Origin: Lewinellaceae bacterium
Lineage (GTDB): Bacteria; Bacteroidota; Bacteroidia; Chitinophagales; Saprospiraceae
DNA length: 64,000 nucleotides
Reading direction: 5' to 3'
Assembly: GCA_020636075.1 (NCBI GenBank)
Contig: JACJYO010000003.1
Span: 913,907-977,906 of the forward strand
Part shown: piece after piece, positions 53,831-63,000 of the stretch
How the letters are laid out: every line of letters starts with the position of its first letter
Numbering within the stretch: position 1 is the first letter of the stretch
The notes under the pieces: model-generated
The model's database searches: none
Told to the model about the DNA's origin: nothing
What the model saw: the letters and a program-made list of their open reading frames with translations, nothing else
Made by a program: the position numbers and the translations under genes

Positions 53831-56800
53831 TTACCACGCCGCATTTCCCACCATCAGGTCTTTTTCGGTAATGCCATTTGTCAGCTGTACCCAGTACCCC
53901 TTGTCTGTCCGGCGCAAGGCGTCGAGTCCAAACATATTTCCACCCAAATACACCAGCGGCGTGCCTACAGTCAGCGGGATCAAGGTATTGGGCGGGCTAC
54001 CGGCATCGTACAATCCGATGACAGCCTTCACCGTCCAGTTTTGCCCTTCAGGCGCATTGATTTTTACCAATACCGGCGCGCGACCGTTGGCAGCGTCGCA
54101 GCTGCAAAAGTCCGGGGCGGAAACTGCGCAAACTCCTTGCTGGGCATTCACGGTACCGGTAACGGTCTGGGTACAGGAATTGGCCATGACGACCACCTGA
54201 TAGTTCCCGTTCGGGTACATGCCGAAGTAGATCGGATTGCCGGTACCGATTACCGCCGGGCCCAGGTTTACCCCATTGCCGGTTTGCAACTGGTACGTTA
54301 CCCCCATGTCCGAGCCACTTAATCCGATCATAGGGCCAGCGTCGGTTGAACAGTAGTCAGCGCCCAAAATTTCCATGTCCGACATATCGATGTGGATTAG
54401 TTTGGAACAGGTAGCCGAGCAGCCGTTTTTATACACCGTCAACGAAACAGTATACGAACCCGAAGCGCCGGCAGTGACTTCGATGGCTGAACCGTTGAGT
54501 GGAGTAGTCGGCGTGCCGCTGCCGCTGACCGACCAGGCGTAGCTGTCCATGCCGGCCGGGGCTTGGTATTGGTTGTTGGTTGTGAGCGGGCAGGCCATAT
54601 CCATGTCGTTGGTGATGGAGCAGACCGGTCCGTCTTTTACCTGTACATCGAAGGTGCAACTGCCAGCACAATTATTCGCATCGGTCACCATGTAGGTCAC
54701 GGTGTTGATGCTTCCGGCAGGCGCATTGTAATTGTTTCCTAAGACGCCGGTTCCGGAAAAGGTGCCGCCACCCGGCGTGGCACCCAGCGCGCTGAGATCG
54801 AGCGGCAGCTCGGAGGGGCAAAGTACCTGGTTAGCCGGGCAGCTGACCTGGAGCATTTCATTTACAGTAACAAAAAAGGTACAGGCATTCGAACAGTTGG
54901 CCAAGTCGGTTACCGTGTAGGTCAGCAGCGTGGTTGTACCCAAACCTGCGTTGAAATTGTTTCCCGAAACACCGGTTCCGGTGAAATTGCCGTCACCGGG
55001 TGCGGCGCCCAGCGCACTGAGGTCGAGCGGCAAATCAGAAATACAAACCGAAAGGTCGGCCGGACAACTCACCTGCGGGACCTCGTGTATGGCAATATCG
55101 ACCGACTGGCTGTTGGTGCAGCCATTGCCACTGGAAACCATAACGGTGTAAGTGCCGCTGTTGGCTGTTGCCGGGTTGACGATTACCGGGTTTTGATCGG
55201 GAGCGGCAAATCCGTTCGGACCCGTCCACGACCAGGAGATCGCCTCCCCGCCCGACTCGTACAATTCAAGATCTGTTCCGCCTTCGCAAACAGGACCATT
55301 GCTGCTTACAAGGACTGCCGGCGCCAGCAAGGGATCGTAAATGATCGGTGCCGTGCCGTTCATATCGGCCGGGCAGGATGCGCCCACCGGGTTGGCGACA
55401 ACGGTATAGGTTCCGGCAACTGTCTGGTAACCAAATGAAAGGGCGCTGCCCGTGCCGGCAAGCGGACTGCCTGTATTGATGCCGTCCAGTAGCAGTTGGT
55501 ACAACACGCCGGTCTCCGAGCCATCCAGCCCGACCTCGATGTTAGCACCCGTACAACCCGAACCCCCGCCGGTAAGACTGAACAGACCCTGGGGTGGGGT
55601 GGTGGTCGTGATATTTACTGTCAGGATAACGGTGGACACACAGAGGCCGCCATCGCTGTACACTCGGGCGTAATAGGTGGCAGGGCCGGTGATGGGCGGT
55701 TCGAAGAGGTTGTCACCGCTGTGGATCAGGTTGGTGGCCTCCGGATCATCGTACCAGTTGGCCCATTCATCGGGTTTGAGGTTAGCAAGGAGCAGCCTGG
55801 CGGTGCCGGGCGCGCAACCCACCGTGATGCTGGACGGATCGAGCTCCGGGATGGTGGCCGGACAGGGGTTGCAGGGGAAAAATTGCCAGCCGCTGTTGTT
55901 ATACACATTGCCACCCGGTGTGGGCACATAAATATCTTCGGTGCCGGTGTGATTCATGCCGGTGAGGAACAGGTATTTGGTACAGGTAGTGCCGTTGTCG
56001 ATATCGTCCATATGGACGATGGCGGGGGTGTTGAAATCGGTGGATTTAATTTCGATGTACTGACCGGGCAGACCTTGGGCAATGAATTGGCCTTCCGTGC
56101 CGCCATCCGGGACGATGTTGATCTGAAAACCCGCGCCCACGGTATACCGTTTGCCAGGGGCAAAACGCAAAAGATGAATATCCCGGGTTTTATTACTCTG
56201 GTAGATCGAAAAGGAGCCATCGTCCTGAAATTCGACTTCGTGCAATGGAAACCCTCCTGATATATCGCCGGTTTTTTCAAAGGTCAGTTTATGGTTTACC
56301 TGTCCGAATTTGATAAATGAATTGGGCGCTTTGAAGGTCACATCGTAAAATTCGATTGGGTGGCTTGGATTGGCGTAAAGCCGGCCCTCGCTCGTGTTTT
56401 CGAAGATAATGTGTGATGTTCCGCCGTGAAATTTTCCGGCCCCGTAATAAAACACTCCGGTACCATTCGACTGGTACGGATGCATACTCAAAATATGCAG
56501 GGTAGACGCACCCAGGTCAAGTTCCGCGCTGGCATCCGCGTAGTTGGTATCCCAAGTATGCCCCACGGTAATGTCATGGTTGTTAGACGTTAGTTTACCA
56601 TAATAGTGATAAACACCCAGGGTCGAGTTAAAATCGTCCAGCAAACTCCAGTCGCCGTTCACATCCCAAAACTCCACATATCCTTTGAACGGAATGCCAC
56701 CGCTGGTTAGGGTGGCCGGTTGGGTGCTCCGAAACCGGAATACGCCGTCAAAATCATTGGCCATGACCGGTGCAAATTTCAGACTTCCAAAAACCAGGAA

Positions 56801-59593
56801 ATTCTGGTCTCGTTTGTACAAATCCGTCGGAGGTATGCCGTTGTCCAAAACGCCGCCGCCGGAACCCGTCCAGTCCATGTCGCGGCAAAACGCCCAATAC
56901 TGTTGCACGGTAACGGCATCGGCTGCGCCCAAGCCGGAATTGCCGTCAAAATAAACATCGTCGAGCGGCGTCGGCGGGCAGGCGCCGCCAGCACCGCCTG
57001 AAGCGAGCGACCAGTGGTTAGCGTCGTTCCAGGCGCCGGCGCCACCCACCCAGTGCAGGCTGCGGGAAGCCGGATTGCTAATGTTCCAGTTTGTTGTAAC
57101 CTGGGCCTGGATGCCGAAACTGTTGGTAGCGGCATAGGTAGCGCCTGAGCTTAGGTCGGGCAACACATTATCGAGGATCACCCGGTCGAGGGTCAGGGTG
57201 CTGCCGGCGCCTTCCTTCCGGATTTTTGCCGTTTGATTCGGTTGGCCCGAGTATAAAAATGCCATGCCTTCACAGCTGGCGTTCACTACATTGATGGTGC
57301 CAGTGGAGCTGATGGTTTGGGTTTTTCCAGCCTGCACCTGGTATCCGAGGCCGCCCCCCAGGGTCAGAATATCGAAACTTTGTTCGCCCAAAATAAAGCT
57401 TTCGACCAGCACTTCTGCTTCGTGGATGTGGTTGTTACTGCCCTGCACATAGGCCTTGCCGGGGCCTGAAAAGCTCAGCTTGTTGAGGATGTTGTTGTAG
57501 TTGAACTGGGCAAATTTTTCAACGGGGATATTGATAAACGTGACGTTCCAAAAATCGTGGTTTACGGAGGCATATTGCCGGTAAACGTTCCCGGGGCCGT
57601 TTTCAAAAATGATGTTCGACTCCATGGCATGGAACTTACCGGCAGAATAATCGACCAGGAAATGCGGCGGGCAACAGGGATGTACCGAGGCGTCGATGTA
57701 TACAGTTGAGCTGATACCCGATTGCGGGTCGCCAACCCATAGTTCAGCGTTTGGGCTACCGAGTTGCTGGTTGAAGTTTCGGTTTCCAAAAACCGAGTAG
57801 ACATAGTGGTCATGCCCCATAAACCGCAGTTTTCCATTTGAATGCCGGATTGCAGCGGCTGGTGCATGCCAACTGTCGTCAAACTCGTATTCGCCTTCGC
57901 CTTCGAAGTAGTAGTTGGTATGCGGCATCGTTTGACCAGCCATCAGAATATGATTGACCTGGCTTAAGCCACCTCGAAAGCGGACGACAGTGCTGTTGTT
58001 TTGGTAAACCAGGTCGGCCGGAGGCGCCAGGTACATCGAACCGTAAATATAATTTTGGGCGCCCGCGCCTCCTGAGAAGACCGGCTTCCCGGTTACAGTA
58101 CGCCAGTCCATATCCCGGCAATAGACGTCGACCGGCAGTACAACTTGCTCCACATCATTGGGATCGGCGGTGAAACCCGAATTTGCCGTGAAATGCACAT
58201 TCGTGGCGCCGTTGGGTATGCAATTGCAATCGCCGGTCAGGCTTAGCGGGTCTTCCGTCCAGTGGCAGGCGTCGTCCCAGTTGCCGGCGCCTTCTACCCA
58301 GTAGAGGTTCATGGCGCCGTGCGGGTTTACAAAAATCCAGCCCGTGTTGTTGCCCAGGTCGATCCCGTCGTTGACGCTGAGCGTGTTGGCGCCGCTGGCG
58401 TGAATATCTTCCATGATCACACAGTGGATGGTCTGGTCCGTGCCGGAATTGTTGATAAAATTGATTGCTGAACCAAACTGCCACGATTTGATCGTGATAA
58501 ATTCCGAGCATGTACCTGCCCCGACTGCCGTCAGCGTGCCGCCTGCCACGAGCGTTTGGTCCGTGTTCGGATAATTTGGCGATGTTTGCCCAATTATGTA
58601 CGTATAGCCGGCCGATAGGGTCAGCCCTTCATATTGGTTGGCATTGTCGATCCGGGCGCCCTTTTCAAAAATAACATTGTGGTGCAGCGGCGCCGGTGCG
58701 CCACCGGTAAAATCGGAGCGGATATTTCCCGGGCCGTGAAAAGTTGCGGTTCCCGCAGAATTTACATACCACATGTGGCCTTCCAGGGTGGTTTGAAAGG
58801 ATTCAAAAGAGCCGATTGTTATAGCCGAGCTGTATGCCCAATGGCCGAATACGCCGCCACCATAGTAAGCTTCAATTTTTGAACCGGCCCCGCTGAATTG
58901 TGCCGGCGGATAAAACAGATAGGCCCACCCGTTAGTTAGCTTCAGCGTGGAAGTACCCAAATCCAGCATACCCGGCGTGTTGTAGGGCGCGTTGAAATCG
59001 CCGTTGACGAGGGTGACCGTCTGACCCATCGTTTCCAGCAAGCCGCCCAGGTGCTCGATATGGGTGGTTACGGTGAGTGCATCGTCGAGCTGCCAGCCGC
59101 CTGCATTGCCTTCGAAAACAAGCCAGCCCGGGAAGCTGACGCCGTTGCTCCGGATCGTACTGGTTGGACCAAGTGCAATAAAATGCACTTCACCGGTGAA
59201 GGTGAACAGCATACCGCTTTTGAGTTCCAGCGAACCGTAAATATCCAGCCGGCTTCCGGTGCCGCCCCATTCCGCGCCAGCCGGCGTGGCCGTCCAATCC
59301 ATGTTTCGGCATTTCGGAACGGTGGCGCTGGCGTTTACAAAAACAGTATAGGCTGTTCCGCCGTTAAAGCCGAAATACACATCGTCGGTTGCGGTGGGTA
59401 CATTGGCGTGAAAATCGACCGGGCCGGCCGGGTTCGGGATTTTAGCCCAGTGGTTGGCATAGTCGCTCCAGTTGCCGGAGCCATTTACCCAGTAATAGTC
59501 GAGGGCATAACTACGATTGGCGCCTGCCAGTAAAATTAGCAGCACACAGCATACCGTAAAGGCCCGGTTGTACGAGGAGTTTAGACTTTTCAT
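53831..59593 (-). CDS. giant exported protein 2
   Basis: A 1920-residue protein with a signal peptide (MKSLNSSYNRAFTVCCVLL ... ANRSYA). Three W-x-[GE]-G-x-G-x-W units are visible (YYWVNGSGNWSDYANHW, LYWVEGAGNWDDACHWTE, LHWVGGAGAWNDANHWSL), each with a CRDMDW motif ~45 residues on. Between and after them lie beta-helix-like strands with frequent LxLGxSTL and F.NVxF patterns. From ~1270 Ig/PKD-like domains follow (SSITVGCAPGTARLLLANL, VLVSSNGPVCEGGTDLELYE, TFSGTGVLGNNYNAPAGS), then the same C-terminal domain as giant 1, ending NAAW. The units are diverged, unlike the fresh duplication in giant 1. The start is preceded by a leader word (GTGCTCTCATG-like) also found before giant 1. Confidence 0.75.
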   Translation of the reverse strand: MKSLNSSYNRAFTVCCVLLILLAGANRSYALDYYWVNGSGNWSDYANHWAKIPNPAGPVDFHANVPTATDDVYFGFNGGTAYTVFVNASATVPKCRNMDWTATPAGAEWGGTGSRLDIYGSLELKSGMLFTFTGEVHFIALGPTSTIRSNGVSFPGWLVFEGNAGGWQLDDALTVTTHIEHLGGLLETMGQTVTLVNGDFNAPYNTPGMLDLGTSTLKLTNGWAYLFYPPAQFSGAGSKIEAYYGGGVFGHWAYSSAITIGSFESFQTTLEGHMWYVNSAGTATFHGPGNIRSDFTGGAPAPLHHNVIFEKGARIDNANQYEGLTLSAGYTYIIGQTSPNYPNTDQTLVAGGTLTAVGAGTCSEFITIKSWQFGSAINFINNSGTDQTIHCVIMEDIHASGANTLSVNDGIDLGNNTGWIFVNPHGAMNLYWVEGAGNWDDACHWTEDPLSLTGDCNCIPNGATNVHFTANSGFTADPNDVEQVVLPVDVYCRDMDWRTVTGKPVFSGGAGAQNYIYGSMYLAPPADLVYQNNSTVVRFRGGLSQVNHILMAGQTMPHTNYYFEGEGEYEFDDSWHAPAAAIRHSNGKLRFMGHDHYVYSVFGNRNFNQQLGSPNAELWVGDPQSGISSTVYIDASVHPCCPPHFLVDYSAGKFHAMESNIIFENGPGNVYRQYASVNHDFWNVTFINIPVEKFAQFNYNNILNKLSFSGPGKAYVQGSNNHIHEAEVLVESFILGEQSFDILTLGGGLGYQVQAGKTQTISSTGTINVVNASCEGMAFLYSGQPNQTAKIRKEGAGSTLTLDRVILDNVLPDLSSGATYAATNSFGIQAQVTTNWNISNPASRSLHWVGGAGAWNDANHWSLASGGAGGACPPTPLDDVYFDGNSGLGAADAVTVQQYWAFCRDMDWTGSGGGVLDNGIPPTDLYKRDQNFLVFGSLKFAPVMANDFDGVFRFRSTQPATLTSGGIPFKGYVEFWDVNGDWSLLDDFNSTLGVYHYYGKLTSNNHDITVGHTWDTNYADASAELDLGASTLHILSMHPYQSNGTGVFYYGAGKFHGGTSHIIFENTSEGRLYANPSHPIEFYDVTFKAPNSFIKFGQVNHKLTFEKTGDISGGFPLHEVEFQDDGSFSIYQSNKTRDIHLLRFAPGKRYTVGAGFQINIVPDGGTEGQFIAQGLPGQYIEIKSTDFNTPAIVHMDDIDNGTTCTKYLFLTGMNHTGTEDIYVPTPGGNVYNNSGWQFFPCNPCPATIPELDPSSITVGCAPGTARLLLANLKPDEWANWYDDPEATNLIHSGDNLFEPPITGPATYYARVYSDGGLCVSTVILTVNITTTTPPQGLFSLTGGGSGCTGANIEVGLDGSETGVLYQLLLDGINTGSPLAGTGSALSFGYQTVAGTYTVVANPVGASCPADMNGTAPIIYDPLLAPAVLVSSNGPVCEGGTDLELYESGGEAISWSWTGPNGFAAPDQNPVIVNPATANSGTYTVMVSSGNGCTNSQSVDIAIHEVPQVSCPADLSVCISDLPLDLSALGAAPGDGNFTGTGVSGNNFNAGLGTTTLLTYTVTDLANCSNACTFFVTVNEMLQVSCPANQVLCPSELPLDLSALGATPGGGTFSGTGVLGNNYNAPAGSINTVTYMVTDANNCAGSCTFDVQVKDGPVCSITNDMDMACPLTTNNQYQAPAGMDSYAWSVSGSGTPTTPLNGSAIEVTAGASGSYTVSLTVYKNGCSATCSKLIHIDMSDMEILGADYCSTDAGPMIGLSGSDMGVTYQLQTGNGVNLGPAVIGTGNPIYFGMYPNGNYQVVVMANSCTQTVTGTVNAQQGVCAVSAPDFCSCDAANGRAPVLVKINAPEGQNWTVKAVIGLYDAGSPPNTLIPLTVGTPLVYLGGNMFGLDALRRTDKGYWVQLTNGITEKDLMVGNAAW

Positions 59594-59867
59594 GAGAGCA
59601 CATTTTTAGTAGATTATTTAGAAAATTGACCTGTTGAACGACAGGTTTGAAAGCAAGCGAGCGCCAATGCACTGCCCGGGCAGCCAACTGGCGGCGTTGA
59701 AAATTGATCAGCCTTGAGATAGGAAATTGAAAACGGGATTTACCAAATGCACTTACGGCAAAAGAATGGAGTAAGTAACACGAAGATTAGCATGCTGAAA
59801 TGCGCGTCATTTGACAAAACTAGTTAAAAAAGACTTTAATACCGCATTTATCGCAATTAATCCCGGC

Positions 59868-59890
59868 CCCATCTACCATGCCGCATTCCC
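59868..59890 (-). pseudogene. short relic of a giant-protein 3' end
   Basis: CCATCTACCATGCCGCATTCCC at this position matches the last codons and stop of giant 2 (coding G-N-A-A-W-stop on the minus strand) and is cut off at a repeat word (CATAGCCACCAACTTAA). The preceding spacer (59716-59750) also resembles the spacer after giant 1's start region at 53776-53815. It looks like the tail of a fourth family member removed by recombination at a repeat. Confidence 0.45.
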
Positions 59891-59920
59891 ATAGCCACCA
59901 ACTTAAACTACCCGAGGGGG

Positions 59921-60041
59921 TGAACCACTTTTCAAATTAGACTTTTCAAATTAGGCTTTTGACTTAAATGCATAATCCGCTCAGTCGCTTTTTTTAAAGT
60001 CAAAAGTTCAATTTGAAAAGTCTAAAGTCTAAAGTGGTTCA
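59921..60041. repeat. inverted-repeat element, TCAAATT/GACTTTTGACTT family, copy 6
   Basis: The outer words TGAACCACTTT and AAAGTGGTTCA close a long hairpin built of TTTTCAAATTAGACTTTTCA and complement. It is about 28 bases from the 3' end of giant 3, as copy 5 is from giant 1. The gap 59594-60068 otherwise contains only the relic at 59868. Confidence 0.8.
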
Positions 60042-60068
60042 CCATTTTGGCAGGGGTTGTTTCCGATG

Positions 60069-63000
60069 CTACCAACCCGCATTTCCCACCATTAGGTCTT
60101 TTTCGGTAATGCCATTTGTCAGCTGCACCCAATAGCCCTTGTCTGTCCGGCGCAAGGCATCGAGTCCAAACATATTTCCACCCAAATATACCAGCGGCGT
60201 ACCCACAGCCAATGGGATCAGCGTATTCGGCGGGCTGCCGGGATCATACAAGCCAATAACCGCTTTTACCGTCCATATCTGGCCTTCCGGCGCATTAATT
60301 TTTACAGTTACCGACGCACGGCCATCGGTAGCATCGCAGCTGCAAAAGTCCGGGGCAGAAACGGCGCACACCCCTTGCTGGGCATTGACCGTACCGGTGA
60401 CGGTCTGGGTACAATAATTAGCTGTCACCACCACCTGATAGTTTCCGTTTGGGTACATGCCGAAGTAGATCGGACTGCCAGTGCCCAGTACCGTTGGGCC
60501 CAGATTTACGCCATTCCCGGTTTGCAACTGATAGGTCACACCCATGTCGGAGCCGCTGAGGCCGATCATGGGGCCGGGGTCGGTCGGACAATAACCGGAG
60601 CCGGTAATTTCCATATCCGACATATCGATGTGGATCATTTTCGAGCAGGTAGTCGTACAGCCGTTTTTGGTCACCGTAAGCTGCACGGTATAATATCCCG
60701 AAGCGCCGGCCGTGACGGTGATCGAGGGCCCGTCCAGAGGAGTTGTTGGTGTGCCGTTGCCGTTTACCACCCAGGTATAGCTGTCCATGCCGGCGGGGGC
60801 TTCGTAATAGTTGTTGGTGGTGAGCGGACAGGCCATGTCCATATCGTTGGTGATGGAGCAGACGGGGCCGTCTTTAACCTGGATATCGAAGGTGCAGGAG
60901 TTGGAACAGTTGTTTCCGTCGATAACGGTGTAGGTCACTGTCTCGGTGGTGCCGCCGGGTGCGGAAAAACTATTGGCTGAAACACCAGTACCCGAGAATG
61001 CGCCGCCACCCGGTGCTGCACCCAGCTGGCTCAGATCCAGCGGCAGATCGGCCGGGCAAACCATCTGGTTGGCCGGGCAATTTACCTGCGGTGGGGCCAG
61101 CACGGTGATTTCAAAACTGCAGGAGCCGGTACAGTTATTCCCGTCGGTGTAGGAATAGGTCACGCTACTGCTGCTGCCGATCGGCGCATTGAACGTATTT
61201 CCCGTTACGTAGGTACCCGTAAACGATCCGCCGCCCGGAGCAACACTGAGCGTATTCAAATCCAGCGGCAGATTGGAAGCGCAGAGGGAAAAGCTTGCCG
61301 GGCATTCCACCGTTGGGCTTTGATTGACGGTCACACTCAGGGTTTGGCTGTTGGTGCAGCCGTCGTCGTCCGTCACCACCACGGTATAGTCGCCACTGTG
61401 CTGCGGGCCGGGGTTGGGGATGGCTACAAATGGCTGGTCCGATTGGAAGTTGTTGGGCCCGCTCCAGGACCAGGTAGCGTTTTGGGCATTGCCAAAGTCT
61501 GCCAGGTTGAGATCGTCACCGTCGGTGCAGACCGGACTGTTTGAGGTGACTGCGACCGGTGGCTGCTGGTTGTCATTGCCGACGGTAACAGATTTAATAA
61601 CGTTGCATGTTTGTATATCGGTCACCGTTACGGTGTAGGTGCCGGGCGCCAGACCAACGGCGGTGGGAGTAGTCTGGCCGTCCGACCATTTGTAGGTGAA
61701 AGTCGGCGGGCCATTTAGGACAGGTGTAACGCCAAGGCCACCATTTTCGAGAATATCCAGGTCACCATCATTGTCAATATCCAGGAGTATGAGTGGGGAG
61801 GCCAGGTTAACAGGTTGTGCAGACCGGCGGTGGTTCAGTTCGATAAAATATCCGCTACCGTCGTTGAGCCAGAGTTCGCCTTGATAGACACCTGGCGCAA
61901 GATTTCGATTTTTCTGATAAACAATATCCAGGTCTCCGTCGCCGTCGATATCACCCAGATCGATATCTCGGTTGGTGCCCATGCTGGGTATTAGTTGAGG
62001 GGCGATCACAAAGGTAGCATCACCGTTGTTCAGGTAGATTCGGGTTGGTTGGAGGCCGAAACACTCCACCACGGCGTCCAGATCGCCGTCGCCATCGAGA
62101 TCACCCAGTGCGGCAGCATTACTGGCAATACCCGACGGGAAAGTGAAATGCTGGGTGAAATTGCCACTGCCGTCGTTGACGTACACCACATCGCCGTCAC
62201 CCATATTCAGGGCCAGGATATCGAGTGCGCCATCGCCATTCAGGTCGCCGAGTTCGACGTTCTCGGTGTCTTCACTACCGAGGAGGTTACCGGTTTGAGT
62301 AAATACACCACTGCCGTTGTTGAGCCAGACGGTGTTGGGCCTGCCGTACAAATTAGCCAGAATGGCGTCCAGGGAGCCGTTGCTATCCACATCGGCCAAA
62401 CGGATTCCGCGGATAAGGCCCCCGTCAGACACTGGATACGTAACCGGTGCTTGAAAACTGAGATCGCCATTGCCTTTATAAAACCGAAACTCTGCTATGT
62501 GTGGCGGAGCAGCCAGAATATCTGCAAAACCATCGCCGTCGAGGTCGCCGGCAGCCATCGCTACGCACCCGCTGGGCAGACTTGGCTCACTGATCGTGGT
62601 GAAATTACCGTTGCCGTCGTTTTCGCCAATCACCCGGTTGTTTACTCCGGCCAGGACATCCGGATCGTTGTCACCGTCAAAATCCGCTACCAGGATGGTA
62701 GTTTCGCCCTGGGTTCCGATCCGTTGAGTATCGTAATGCAGTTCAAAAGGTGCTCCACCGCTGACCTCCGCGCTGGCCGTACCGTTCAGTGCCGTGGCAC
62801 AGGATGCATTGGTTTGATCGAGGGTGAGTTCCAGCGGGTCATTGCTGAAGATATCGAAATTGCCCACTGCCATATTCCCATCCGAATCGGTAACGGTAAC
62901 CGAGTGGTTACCGGAGAACAGGTTGGAGCGAATTTCCGGCACGTACACTTGCCCGCCGGACGACCACTGGTATTGATAGGGCTCTACCGGGCTGTCGTCG

